Below are positions 1 through 11,517 of a stretch of 64,000 nt of DNA, in pieces (positions within the stretch are counted from its first letter, which is position 1; every line of letters starts with the position of its first letter). Both the position numbers and the translations under genes were made by a program. Origin of the DNA: Hydra vulgaris (lineage: Eukaryota > Cnidaria > Hydrozoa > Anthoathecata > Hydridae). Location of the stretch: contig NC_088920.1 in NCBI RefSeq assembly GCF_038396675.1, positions 67,961,001 to 68,025,000 of the forward strand. The letters are read 5' to 3'. Under the pieces are notes generated by a model. The model saw nothing but the letters and a program-made list of their open reading frames with translations. It ran no database searches and was not told the origin of the DNA.

Positions 1-604
1 TGCAGAGCTTCTTATTTCTCTTCTTTTTAAAACTTTTTATTGAATTAGTCTTTAAAAATAAAGAAACAAAGTCTGAGTATTCACAAAGTTTCTTATCAAC
101 AAATTCCTCTTTTTTTTTTATTTTTAAAAGCGTTTCCTTCCAGTAGTTCTCACTCAACCAAGTTAAAGCAAACATCACACTAGATTTTAGTATATCAGTA
201 CCTGGCAAATGTGAATGAGTTGCTTCATGTCGCAAATCAACTATCCAATCAGGTATTTTAATTTGATCTGCAATAACTTGTACAGACTGTGCATAAAGAC
301 CTGTTTGCAATTGATCTGTTACTCCATTAACAAAACGAACAATAGCCATTGACATGCTTAATCTCTGTTGATCTTCTGTAATATTCTCCTCATTGGTACC
401 TATATATGATGCTATTAAACTAGCAGTTAACTCAACAGAAATCGGTAAGGTGCCATTGCGTACTCGACTCTTCCATACATTAACCATATTGATTCCTTTC
501 CTTTGTGATTGAATATCAGAAAAACAGTACAATAAAGTACCAACTTCCATCCATTCATCCCATGAATACCATGCAGTTTCTCGATTATCAAACTTGCAAT
601 TCAT
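1..604 (-). CDS. LAS1L: LAS1-like protein, N-terminal 201 residues (partial, runs off left edge)
   Basis: The minus strand is open from an ATG at 604-602 to the window edge with no intron. The predicted start is MNCKFDNRETAWYSWDEW. It has the LAS1 N-terminal (HEPN-type) pattern: an early W-x3-W region, then VNVWKSR, a MAIVRFVNG segment near residues 86-94, and IPDWIVDLRHEATH at about 117-130. R125 and H130 form the R-x4-H motif that is the RNase active site of LAS1 HEPN domains. LAS1 cuts ITS2 of pre-rRNA together with the kinase Grc3/NOL9 in the nucleolus. Vertebrate LAS1L is roughly 700 residues, so only the amino-terminal third is here. The ATG is chosen because it gives the usual short lead before the conserved Trp region; no upstream exon was recognised. 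The lysine-rich end near residue 190 is typical of the linker after the HEPN domain. Confidence 0.9.
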   Translation of the reverse strand, partial: MNCKFDNRETAWYSWDEWMEVGTLLYCFSDIQSQRKGINMVNVWKSRVRNGTLPISVELTASLIASYIGTNEENITEDQQRLSMSMAIVRFVNGVTDQLQTGLYAQSVQVIADQIKIPDWIVDLRHEATHSHLPGTDILKSSVMFALTWLSENYWKETLLKIKKKEEFVDKKLCEYSDFVSLFLKTNSIKSFKKKRNKKLC

Positions 605-1361
605 TTTATTTTAAGAGCGTGAAGAAAATCTAGATAATACCAAATAAAATGAATATTAAAGCTAATAATATTTGATATGAATGTTTAACTACCTAATTAA
701 AAACAAAAAATAATAAAAATTATTGTATAAATAATATAATCTTTGTTTTATATTAATCTGTATTATTTATTTCTTTTCTTTATTTTCTTAGAAATTTTAA
801 GAAAATAAATTTTTAACATTTTAATAGAATGTTAAAATTAAATTAGGTTCAATAATATAAATAAATCCAATATTTAACTTTCTATGTTTCTATTTAATTT
901 AATCTTAGAGTATTTTGATTTTCATTATTAACCGACAACTTTTGCATTTTTAAATTTACATCAAATTAAACCAGGAATTAATGATTTTTTTTAATTTCTT
1001 CGACAGCTTTTCCGATCGACTGTATCGGAGCAAGTGTATTATTTTATGGCCGGAGGTAAAATGTGGAATGGTGGAATGAGCAGATACGCAGATATTTTTG
1101 CGGTAAATGCGGTAATAAAGTGCGGTAATAAAATGCGGTAATAAAGTACGGGAAATTCCTTCTAATCTTATCCCTGCCCCTCATTGGATGTAGCAGCATT
1201 CCTTTGCATGTTTTCCCTATGATTGATTGTACGGAAGCCGCCAAGCCCCTAACCATTTTCCACACTTTATTCTCGCACTTTTACCGTGTAAAATTTGAAC
1301 CCTACTTTTTTTATTTTTGCAGTTCATATTCTTCTTTACCATAAAACAAAATTTAATTACA
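605..1361. other. Intergenic AT-rich stretch upstream of LAS1-like gene
   Basis: No coding signal is seen. It must hold the LAS1-like promoter and 5'UTR, but no core motif could be assigned. A short minisatellite with the unit gcggtaataaart is repeated about three to four times at 1099-1150. The small antisense frames here have no recognisable content. Confidence 0.5.
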
Positions 1362-1545
1362 CAGGCCCGTAGCAACCGGGGGGGGGGACTGAAGAGGCAT
1401 TCCCCCTCCCCCATCCCCCGTCCAATAATTTTTCAAATAAATAATTTTGAATAAATTGACTGAAAAAATGACTAAAAAAAAAGAAAGGTCCAAAGAACTA
1501 TTTCGGGGTAGTACTGCTCCCTCCCCCTACCCTAATATTATTACA
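1362..1545. mobile_element. MITE-like repeat, copy 1 (inverted relative to 35209-35402)
   Basis: It begins CAGGCCCGTAGCAACC and carries a G-run, then a segment with GACTGAAAAAAT, then CGGGGTAGTACTGC and a C-run. The same blocks occur in reverse complement at 35209-35402, where both ends are visible (CAGGGCCGTAGGAAC and CAGACCCGTTGCAACC). This shows a dispersed hAT-like MITE of about 190 bp. The right limit of this copy is approximate because LINE ORF1 sequence follows directly. Confidence 0.55.
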
Positions 1546-2239
1546 AACAAGTTTGAAGAACAAAAAAGAACTTTGCTTAAAGAAACAGAAAGGTTATTAA
1601 AAGACCAAGAAAAGAACTTCACACAAATAGTGAGTGGAAATATAAAAGTAATTTTCTGATAGATTCGACAAAATAGAAAATGAATTAAATATTAACAAAG
1701 TGAATATGCAAAATATTGAAAAAGACGTAAACGATGTGAAAGAAAGTCTCAACTTTCAAGAAGAAAAAATAAAGGAAGAGTTTACACAAATAAGGAGGAA
1801 ATATGATCTTGAATTTAAAAATATAAATAAATAAAATACTGACTTAGAAAACCGCTCTTGTCGTAACAACATTAGAGACGATAGTCTAAAAGATTCGCCT
1901 GAAGAAAGTTGGAGTGAGAAAGTTGTGAGAATCTGTGAATGCGAAATTGTGGAACGAGCGCATTGAATTAGGTCGTATAAAGAAGACAAAACACCAAGAA
2001 CTATCGAGTGAAACTACTGAGTACCAAGAAAATAAAATTTTAAGTTAAGTTAAAAACCTAAAAGGAAGTGGAATATATATAAATGAACACTTTGCTAAAG
2101 AGAAAGAAACTTTGGGAAGAAGTTAAAATTCTTCGCAACCAAGGTAAATAGGCAACGATTAAATTTAATAAAGTTTTTTGTAGCGAATTTAGAAAATAAG
2201 AAAATTTTTGCGTGTAATTAAGAAAAAGTTAATTTTCTT
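1546..2239 (+). pseudogene. LINE ORF1 remnant (coiled coil plus RRM-like transposase_22 type)
   Basis: Plus-strand frames read a lysine/glutamate-rich coiled coil (KQLEEQKRTLLKETERLLK-like, about 1550-1800), then ENRSCRNNIRDDSLKD, SPEESWSEKV and a region like IERAHRI before several stops. This order is that of the ORF1 RNA-binding protein of non-LTR retrotransposons. At about 2090-2210 the pattern INEHFAKE followed by LWEEVKILRNQGK in shifted frames matches the ORF1 C-terminus. Multiple stops and frameshifts make it inactive. It is the 5' part of the plus-strand LINE that continues at 3331-4870 after the element at 2242-3328. Confidence 0.65.
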
Positions 2240-2241
2240 TA

Positions 2242-3328
2242 GGGCAAACTGACCAATTAATGGCCACATCTTTTTTAAAAGGCACTATGCAGACAGTAAT
2301 TTTGTCAGATTTAATTTTTCTTTGCTATATTTAATAATGGAAATTCTTTCAATTTATTTTGAGTAATAGTAACCAAAATATTAAAAAAAAAAACATAAAC
2401 AATTTATTTGAACTTAAACTTTGAATAAACACCAATTAATGGCCGGGTTGACTAATTAAGAGCCAGTTGGCTTTTTATTAGAAAATTACTTTGTCACAGG
2501 TTAAAATGTTGTGAAAATAATTTAATTTCCATAAGATTTAAATGAAATAAAAAAGATTTTAAAATAAAATAATGAAATAGTTAAATATTGATTATTAACT
2601 GTTACACATCAAATTTTATAAATTTATTAAACGGTATAATTACTCAATAAAAACTAACTTAGACATAAGTACCCCCTCCAACAATGGGCAAAATAACTTA
2701 AAAAGAAAATAAATTATTTTTATAACTGTATCTATAAAACTGTATATTGATTCAAAGAATTTTATTGATCAAAACTCAAGAAATACATAAAAAAGTATTA
2801 ACAAAATTTGATAAAAAATATTAACTTGTTCACTTATTAATAACAAAATCAATATGTTTTGATTGCTTTTTTATTTTTCTATCCTGTTGTTTTTTTATTT
2901 CTCTATCACATCCCTACATTATGCGGCCATAAATTGGGCGATGTGAGTGGTGCTATACAAAGCTTTTCAAAATTCTAAAACTTATCATTGTAGCTTAAGT
3001 GTTTAAAAGATAAATATGTGACTTAAATTTTAAAATAAACCTACTTAAATAACTGAACCTAAAAAAATGCATCATAAAAACTATTTTAAATATGTTTAAA
3101 AAATCCAAAACCGGCTATTTTCCTCCCTAAAAAAAACGATATCTTTAACATAATATAAATATTCTATTTATAAACTATAGCCAAAAATATATATTGCATA
3201 TTATTTATAGTACAAATAGCTGAAGAAAAAATCCAAATATTTGATCAACCTGTTTAAAAAATCTTTGAAAACAGCCCTCAAAAAAGCGGCTCTTAATACG
3301 ACGTGGCCACTAGTAGGTCAGTTTGCCC
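2242..3328. mobile_element. TA-flanked DNA element with GGGCAAACTGACC inverted ends
   Basis: The left end reads GGGCAAACTGACC followed by AATTAATGGCCAC. The reverse complement of the right end reads GGGCAAACTGACCTACTAGT then GGCCAC. Both sides carry TA (2240-2241 and 3329-3330), the target duplication of Tc1/mariner-type and some other superfamilies. The element is 1087 bp, AT-rich and without a transposase frame, so it is non-autonomous. Internal copies of the subterminal AATTAATGGCC motif occur near 2430 and 2930. It interrupts the plus-strand LINE. Confidence 0.75.
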
Positions 3329-3330
3329 TA

Positions 3331-4244
3331 CTTAAGGCTAAATAAACAATAGATTACGAAACGCGACACTTTAATGTTTTTAAATCGGCTTATAACTTTT
3401 TACTTAATAACTCTTACGACTCATTTGCATTTTTTTAATGAAAATAATTTTAACTCGCGGTTTTTTGAATTAGGAACTTTTAAAATGAATTCAAATCATT
3501 AAATAATAACTTTACGGTAATACAAATATAAGAAGTATAATTAACAATATTGACAAACTAAAACATTTTCTTGTAGAATAAAATCATTTGTTCAGTATTA
3601 TAAGCTTAACAGAAAATTAGTGTTCTGACGAATCATCCAGAATAAATTCAAACCTATTAATTCCGAACTACAAACTAATATCTTATGAGCAAAAAGTTCA
3701 AAAAGGAGGAGCGGGAATTATGACATATATTCATAATGATCTGACAACTAAAATTAGAGACGATCTTTCGGTTTTTGATGCCGATGGTGAGATCTTTACA
3801 ATTGAAATAATAAACCAAAAATTAAAAAAAATACTGATGCCCACCTGATACAAACCACCTGAAGGTGATATAAAAGGATTTTGAAATTGTCGAAAATAAA
3901 TATTTCTAAAAACCAACAAAGAGCACAAAATATTATTCTGTATTGGAGACATAAACTGCCTACAGTACAATGATGATGCTGTAAACAAAATTTTTTTTGA
4001 CGATATGTTTCAATACTACATCTTTCCTATAATAAACAAACCCACTCGGGTAACATCAAATTCAATCACTGCAATAGACAACATATTAACTAGTTCATTT
4101 TATGATTCTTCATTAAAAGCAGGTGTAATCAAAACGCATATATCCGATCACTTTCCAATATACTTTTCCTTTTTTCAAGATACAAAAAATAATAACTCCA
4201 AAATCAAAGTCTTTAAACGAAAATTTAATAATTTTACTATTTAA
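3331..4244 (+). pseudogene. LINE ORF2 apurinic-endonuclease domain remnant
   Basis: In plus-strand frames one reads IPNYKLISYEQ, then GGAGIMTYIHNDL, then CIGDINCLQYNDD and finally NKPTRVTSNSITAIDNILTS with THISDHFPIYFSF at 4005-4244. These are the successive blocks of the APE-type endonuclease of CR1/L2-class LINEs, including the terminal SDH motif. Two stops lie between the blocks. The LINE continues after the insertion at about 4245-4743. Confidence 0.75.
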
Positions 4245-4743
4245 CAGTTTACTACTCACTATCGGTAGTGAGGTGGGATAAGATTTATCAAGAATGCAAC
4301 ATACGTACGCTCATAGGGGGGAGGGGGAGGGGGAAGGTCTTCAAAAAGCGTACGAAAGCGTATGGGGGAGGGTTCAATTTAAAAGTACGTACTTTGATTT
4401 TCTAATTTATCACAATTAACCAGCTAATCAGTAGAAAAGTTACATTCTGACTAAAGGTTCTAGTTTGCCAACATAAAAAGATGAATGTTATATGGAGTAG
4501 AGGGTATAGTTTCCCTCTATGCACACACATGTATGGGCGCCCTCAGAATTTTTAGATGTTCCAGATAGGACACTTTCACACATCGTGCAAACTCCTAACT
4601 TAAGTTTGTTTTCAATATTACTGATCTCGCGTAAGACTCGTATTTTACTTACTAAAGAGGGGTGCCTGAAAAAAACGTCCGCCTTAAGGGGGGTCAAATT
4701 TCAAAATTTTAGGCGTACGTACTTTATGGACGACCCCTTATAG
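4245..4743. mobile_element. Insertion in the LINE with GTACGTACTTTATGGACGAC end
   Basis: LINE coding similarity stops at 4244 (next to a TTAA) and resumes at 4744 with EQQLKVKYLQRPWITRGMKN-like sequence, so about 500 bp are inserted. The right end reads GTACGTACTTTATGGACGAC then CCCTTA. Similar words (GTACATACTTTATGGAAGAC) occur at 14728-14750, so this is a dispersed repeat family. It contains G-rich runs near 4316-4370. A clear matching left end was not found and the superfamily is unknown. Confidence 0.5.
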
Positions 4744-4867
4744 AACAACAATTAAAAGTAAAATATTTACAACGTCCATGGATTACTAGAGGTATGAAAA
4801 ACTTGCCTCAAAAATTAAAACTCATTCAAATCATACCTAAGTGATACCCAGAGCAAACTAAAATACA
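4744..4867 (+). pseudogene. LINE linker region between endonuclease and RT (fragment)
   Basis: Reads an EQQLKVKYLQRPWITRG block, the conserved RKPWITKGI-type segment that follows the endonuclease in CR1/L2 LINEs. It ends where the 3' tail of the oppositely oriented LINE begins. Confidence 0.6.
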
Positions 4868-4971
4868 AAGAACTTTTTTTATTTTATTTTATTTATTTTT
4901 TTTGTTCTTTTTATTACATTATAAATAAGCATTTCGTTACAATATTTAAAATACAAATATATAATAATAAA

Positions 4972-5090
<119 letters not shown>

Positions 5091-5120
5091 ACCGTTATTA
5101 AATAATAAAAGAACGCAGGA

Positions 5121-5154
5121 ACTCGTAGAAGACCATACGGTCTTGTCGTCGAGT
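5121..5154 (-). other. LINE 3' stem-loop
   Basis: On the minus strand ACTCGACGACAAGACC is followed by GTATGGTCTTCTACGAGT; the outer ACTCG/CGAGT and the inner AAGACC/GGTCTT pair. It is in the 3'UTR position of the minus-strand LINE and shares its core with hairpins at 7739-7772, 12564-12606 and in the SINE near 19048-19087. Confidence 0.65.
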
Positions 5155-6601
5155 ACCGCTAAGAAATGATCGTGTTAAAATTTATAAGATATTTACAAGA
5201 TAAAAAATAAGTTACCGAAGTAAGAAACTTAAAATATTCCGTTACAAATACAAGATACATTATTATATATTACAGTTGTTAATGATGCATATATAATTTT
5301 TATAAATCAATAGTTAAATAGGGGGTAAAAAGGAAGATCACTAAAAAAAAAAAAATATATCAAAAGTATATTGTTACATCTTCAATTGTAAAAATGAGTT
5401 CTTTAAGCTTTCGTTTAAAAGAAAAGTAGTTACTTTGATGAATAAAATCCTTAGTAAAATTTTTTAAAACTATTTTAAAATATATGAGACGTGCTACATG
5501 CTTCTGCTGACAATAAAGAGGTTTAAGTTTAATTTTCTTTGCACTACCCCAAGCAATGTTTGCATAGTTTATGTGATAATGAATAAATGAGTGATATAAT
5601 TGTACTAAAGTACGTTTATTTAAAACATTTCTTGCTTTGTACAATATTCCTATACTTTTTGAAATTTTACTTGATAAGTTTTTAATGTGACTTTTCCATG
5701 TAAGATTTTCATCTATACAAACACCTAGAAAGTTGGTTACTGTTACTTGTTTAATTTGTATATTGTCAATAACAAGATGAGGCATGTTAATTGGCAGTTT
5801 ATGTTTTTTGATAAGAGAATGGAAAAGAACCCATTTAGTTTAATCAATGTTAAGAGATAATTTGTTAGTCTTAAACCAGTCAGATATTTTGATTAACTCG
5901 ATGTTCAAGCAACTAAATAAAGTAGGAATGCTTTTGTGTGACATAAATAAATTGGTGTCATCAGCAAACATAATTGTTATTAAATCCGAGGCTTTGTATA
6001 AATCATTAATACAAATAAGGAAAAGAAGAGGTCCTAATATGGATCCTTGAGGAACTCCACATGTAATATTTAACAAATTTGATGATAATGTTTCATCGGC
6101 GTAAACAAATTGTTTGCGATTAGTTAAATAACTTTTTAACAATTTTAAAACATTGCCTGTTATACCACAACATTTTAATTTTAGAAAAAACAGAGAGGAT
6201 AGAAATAAGACGATAGTGTTTAACATTAGTTTTTTCTCCTTCTTTAAATATAGGAATAATTTTTGCTATTTTTAAATCATCAGGAAAAACTCCCTGATTA
6301 ATAGAGCATTTAAAAATTTGGAAAAGTATGTCTTTTAAAACGTCAAAAGAGTTTATAATAACGTTCCCATTGACATCATCCGGACCAACTGCTTTATTTG
6401 ATTTTAACAATTTATAAGCACTTTCAAACTCTTCAAAAGACAAATCAAAAAAATTCAGATACGAGTTTAGAGGGTCATATGTTGCCTTAAATGATTTTTT
6501 AGGGTTTGGAATTATTTCGGCTAGGTTTTGTCCTACAGATACAAAATATTTATTAAATTCGGAAGCAATTGTTTTTTGATCAAGAATAAAATTATCATCT
6601 A

Positions 6602-7505
6602 GGGGAAAGGCGCCTATGATGGCATACTTAACTTTGAAGCTTCATTATTCAGTATCCTGAAGACCAATAATAAAAGTTTTGATATGGATACATTCCTTGT
6701 TACATCTAGAACAATAATTACCTTGGGAGTTTTCATCAGTTTTATTTTTTTATATAAGTTATTCTTAATGTAAAAAAATGCACAAGTATGCCATCATAGG
6801 CAACCACTGCTCCTATGATGGCATAGGGGAGGATGGGGCTAGTTAGGATCGAGAGTAACTTAATGATTTCATTTAACCTTAGAGTTTTCCCTTAGAAAAG
6901 TCAGAAATTACTCGAAACCATCCTAATTTACCATTTCATGCTACACACCAGCATTGTAAAATTTTGCGCATGCGCATAGGATATATTGCGTTTTACGTAT
7001 ATTTTTGACCAAAAAATTTGTTAGAGCATCGCTTTCTTTTAACTTTACTTAAAAATAAGTTTTTCTTATAAAAAAAAAAAGGTTTTCCCAACTCGTCAAT
7101 ATTTCAACACCCCCAACTCGTCAGTATGCCATCATGGGTAAAAGTCATCATTTTCATTAAAACAAGCTGTGTCTGCTTTGTTCAAAAGATAAAATTAAAG
7201 TAACTATTGCACTAAATGCACAAAACTTGAATATAAAATGCATGAAAATTTCATTTCTGCCCAGTTAATAGTAAAATCACAATCTTAAATATATGAAGGA
7301 AATAAAACTACAACAGCACATCCCAAAATCGATTTTTGTTGATTATAAAAACAATATTTGTGCACAAGGGACGTTTTTTCACTAAAACTAATGTAAAGTC
7401 AGTATAGTCATGTAGGTCTAATCATTTTTTTATCAAAACCAGTTTTAATAGAAATATGACCGGTATGCCATCATAGGCGCTATGCCATCATAGGCGCCTT
7501 TCCCC
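6602..7505. mobile_element. TA-flanked 904-bp DNA element with perfect GGGGAAAGGCGCC inverted ends
   Basis: Both ends read GGGGAAAGGCGCCTATGATG followed by GCATA, a perfect match of about 25 bp. TA is duplicated at 6600-6601 and 7506-7507. Removing the element plus one TA joins the flanking RT reading frame without a gap, which proves the insertion. Internal subterminal copies of TGCCATCAT(A/G)GG occur near 6790, 6812, 7127 and 7465. No transposase frame is present, so it is a non-autonomous Tc1/mariner-like or related element. Confidence 0.85.
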
Positions 7506-7507
7506 TA

Positions 7508-7640
7508 CTTTAATAACTGAGGCAAAGATTACGATGTTTTTTTTAGTGTTACCCGTAATTTCATTTATTAGTTGCCAAGTGCGTTTAGAGTTTAATTTGT
7601 ATTTTTCAAGTAAATTAGTGTAGTATATTAATTATAATTT
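7508..7640 (-). pseudogene. Upstream part of the minus-strand LINE RT frame
   Basis: Reads KYKLNSKRTWQLINEITGN, the conserved block just before the RT domain in CR1/L2-like LINEs, and joins in frame to DDNFILDQKTIASEFNKYF on the other side of the 6602-7505 element. Confidence 0.75.
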
Positions 7641-7800
7641 ATACAAAATACTTATGCGTATCACTGCATGTATATTGTTTAACCACTTTTGATTAAATAT
7701 AAAAATGAAATAGATTTTATATAACCATTTAAAGAGGTACTCGATGATAAGTCTTCATTGACTTCTACGAGTTTTCCTTCACAACAACATGTATATATCT
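7641..7800 (+). mobile_element. LINE 3'-end fragment with stem-loop, plus strand
   Basis: Contains the hairpin ACTCGATGATAAGTC ... GACTTCTACGAGT at 7739-7772, in the sense orientation on the plus strand. This is opposite to the neighbouring minus-strand RT, so it is a separate LINE tail. It ends directly at the hAT-like element; TATCT at 7796-7800 is the target duplication of that element. Confidence 0.5.
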
Positions 7801-10523
7801 CAGGGGCGGATCCAGGATTTTTATTGACTGTAGCAAAAATGTCATAAATATTTTTTTGTCTAAAAAAAAAGTCCTCGCTTTTCACATTTGCCGACAGTAC
7901 GAAAAGTCCAAGTTTGCCAACTGTTTGCCAACATTTCGTTAAAAAGTTTTCGTTAAACTGAATACTTTTTAACGAAATGATAGTTTACTTTTTTTTTATG
8001 ACTTTTAATCATGACTAAAACCCTAAACGAACCCTTATCCTCAGTCGATGTATTTAAATTTAGTTTTTGGTACTCCTATTGCCAGTCAATGAATTTATGC
8101 CAAATAATACACAAAACATTATCATATAAATTTATCTATATATTTAAATTAACAAAATCTTTGTAGTTGTTAAAATGTTTTGGTCTGCAAAAAAATTGGA
8201 GGTTGATATTTGAAAATGAAACGACAAATTTAATCTAAATTTGTCGTTTAATTTTAAACTAACCTTACCTTATGAAATATCTAAAAATTGAAATAAACAC
8301 TTCAACGATTTATATCAATTTATAAAAGCAATTTATAAATATTTTCATATTTTTAATAATATACTTCATTACTTCACTACAATAAACTTTTAGTCAAATA
8401 ATGAAAAAAAGAAACAGGTTTCAAATCAAATAAAAACAGTAAATAAACGTTTCAATAAAAATATATTGCGTTAAATAAATAAGGAATGTTTTTAAAATCC
8501 CAAAATAGCAAACTCCAGACATATTACAATTAACAACGATACAGTCAACAAATGTCAGCAAATAATGAAAAAAAAAGGGGCAATGAATAAATGTCAACCT
8601 AACAAGATAAACTTAATATGGTTGTTCTTTGTTTAAAACAACATAATTCTTTGTTTGATTTGGGTGTAGAAAGTTTTCAGTTTTTTATAAATGAATATAG
8701 CAAAGTATATTGTGACGATAACATTCAATTTCAATTAAGTTATGCATTAAAGCATAAAAGTATTCAATATGCAAGTCAAACAAACTTTATCTTTAATCAA
8801 ATTGAAGAAAAGCCATTGAACAGTTTTGTCAAAAGGACATTTTAATTCACCTATTTTAAATGATTTTAGATATTGACCAAAGTTTAAAAAAATAAAACAT
8901 TATACTGGCAAAATTTCATATTTGTTAAGCAAATCGTAATTTCAAAATACGTGTTAATGTAAATAAGAGACTTCTTTGGTTTTGAAGAACACTCAAAAAA
9001 TATGTCTAACGATACTTTTCTTAAATTTCTAAATTCTGTTTTAAGTAGTTCTGTAACAAATTTTCCTAACGTAACATACTTGTAACAAAAGCGTTTCTCT
9101 TAATAGCATTTTAATCAGCAAGATTATTTCTTCATGTGAATAATTTGCAAAATGCCTTGTTATTTTGTGTTTTTGATGACATGGACAAAAGTTAAACCAC
9201 AAAAGAGTTCTATCTGTAGTTTACCAAGGTTTTTCTTTAAATTTTAGATTTTTTAATTAAAGTTAGATTTTTGTCACATTTAATTGCCTTTGTTTTGCTA
9301 TTTGACTTTCTTACTGATTTTAAAGTTAAATTAATTTGATCACATAAAAATTAGGAATTTATATGTTTACAGGCTTTCACGACATTTTCAAAAAAAATTT
9401 AGGACCATCAAACATATTACTTGTATTTCAAGTTATCATAACATCTAAAATACATTTCGAATGAGAATTTATATCAATCGTTTTCCCAAAACAGCAACTT
9501 CCTGATACAATAACATTTTTGTAACATACACCTTGTCACAGAGAATAATAGTAGTAATTTCCTAGCAGAAATTTCCAAATTAAAAAAAAGTAGTAGAAGA
9601 CTCCTTGCAATTTTAGAATAAACTAAAAATCTATTTGAGAGGAAAATTGTGCATTTTAGTTTAACCTTTTTGAAGTTTTGATGTCAATCAGATCATATAA
9701 TAAAGTGTCGTCTCTGGGAAATCTATAAATTTTTTAAAACGTTTTTAAATCGTTTGACTTCTTCAATGATAAATAATTGGTAGTACAGCAATAGACACAT
9801 TTCACTATTTTTCATAAACATAAACAAATTTCACTATTTTCTTAATAGGCTAAATAAATAAACCAACAGACGGTGCTATTTAACTTAGTCTTTATAATTA
9901 TAAACCTCTTCATTTAATGTTTGCTACCCACTTTAGTAAAAAAAGTTTTATTCACGGAGAGTGGATATTTTACAGAATTACTGTCTTTGCTACACAATTT
10001 TTTTTTTTGGCACAGGTTCTCGCTTGATGACTTTTAGCCACTACGTAAGACCTCCTTGGTAATAAAAAGATTTCACCTAAATAGCTTCAATATATAACAA
10101 ATTATCGGGGACATGTATAGAGTTGTTTCAAAATATGACAAATTGACTTTAGCTACAGTTGCTAAAGTCGATTTGCCATTTTATTTAACTCCCAGTTCAA
10201 TTTAAGTTGATACGCTGCAAAACGTTTGACATTCTTTTAAAAATTTATGGGCATGTGAGACCAAACCCGATAAAAACATGGGTTTTTTTAGTGAAGCATT
10301 TCATTTTTCTGAATGATATATTTTCGTAACATAGTCAACTTGGCTCAGATAAAGTTTTAAATAAATTTTTGAAGCGCCGCATTTTGATTACTGGTAACCT
10401 GCATATCTTATTTAAATTATTTTTCTCTTTTGCATGAAAAAAAAATGTATGTAAAAAAAAAAGAAGAGAAAAAAAACTGACAGTAGCAATTGCTACACTT
10501 GCTACAGCCTGGATCCGCTCCTG
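7801..10523. mobile_element. hAT-like DNA element, 2723 bp, 5-bp target duplication
   Basis: The left end is CAGGGGCGGATCCAGG and the reverse complement of the right end is CAGGAGCGGATCCAGG, 15 of 16 matching. TGTAGCAA follows on both sides after a short gap. The flanks carry TATCT at 7796-7800 and 10524-10528. CAGGGGCGGATC-type ends are familiar from hAT-like elements (recalled); the 5-bp duplication is shorter than the usual 8. The interior is very AT-rich and only short open frames remain, the longest 75 codons at 8618-8845 with no recognised domain. It is decayed or non-autonomous. Confidence 0.75.
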
Positions 10524-10528
10524 TATCT

Positions 10529-10919
10529 GAAGTAACAAAAAATTGTTGTCTTTTTATTTTTCTTATTTTTATTTTTCATTTTTAAAAAACACTGATAGTT
10601 TTTATATTAAGAAACATAATTAATTTACGTTATACTTAGTTAAACTTGTTATACCACGTTTTATTATGTTACTTTATACATAGTGTTATTTTGTTATATT
10701 TAATACGTTGCATCATAGTATGTCATATAATTGTAACATATCGAATTGTAAATTTATTGATGTTGTAAAAAAAAAATTTCCAGTTAAATATATAATATCA
10801 TATTCAATATATAATATATAAAGATTACTTATGATATTTAAAAACACAAGCAGTCAAATAAGAAAATGTAATGTTTAAATTTTTTTTTTTGCAAACGAGT
10901 ATAAAATTTATAAATAAAA
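10529..10919. other. AT-rich stretch, no gene seen
   Basis: Very AT-rich sequence after the hAT-like element, with no coding signal. It may be LINE 3'UTR, since RT C-terminal similarity on the minus strand starts just after it. Confidence 0.4.
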
Positions 10920-11510
10920 ATTATTCCGTAAGATTTAAAACATAAGTTTTTGTTTGATAAAGAAATGAGTTTAATGATTTTGCCATACTTAAATTGGCTT
11001 TCAGAAAAGAGTTTTATAGCTTAGGTCCTCTAAAAGTTAGGCTATATTCTGTGCATTTTTTTACTTGTTTAGGTAATTTATATTTGTTACTTTGATTTAT
11101 TCTTAAAAAATACTTCTCATTTAGATTTTTATTAAATCTTCTTATAAAGACTTCAGGAGTTAGATCATTGTTATATTTATACATAAAGTTTAGGTGTAGG
11201 TAAATATTTTATAGTTTTCGATATTCCTAAATCCAAATTTCGATATTATTCTGAATAGGTATTGTCGACATTACTCCTTCTAAATGAATTTTGACACTTT
11301 TTTTTTTCGAATTAATTCCTTATAATTAACATTTAATATTAATCCAAAAAAAACGTTTTGATCAAAAAAATTTCGTGTTATTTCCGTTTTTCGAGCAATT
11401 TTTTTCCATATTATTCTGCTTTCCCAATTTTTGATTGTATATATTTTATATGTGCCATGGTAAATGACCATCCACAATAACAATAACAATAAGGTGTAGT
11501 TGAAGATAAA
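10920..11510 (-). pseudogene. LINE RT C-terminal (thumb) fragment, minus strand
   Basis: Minus-strand frames read KYNNDLTPEVFIRRF, NEKYFLRINQSNKYKLP, EYSLTFRGPKL and LNSFLYQTKT, the C-terminal pattern after the RT domain in CR1/L2-type LINEs (...Y.GPKLWN...SL..FK). Further upstream the frames are broken by stops. It lies head to head with the plus-strand fragment at 11518-12045. Confidence 0.65.
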
Positions 11511-11517
11511 ATATCAA

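Noticed and set aside
1044..1414. Two antisense frames of 65-73 codons
   Set aside because: Overlap a minisatellite and a MITE; no protein-like pattern.
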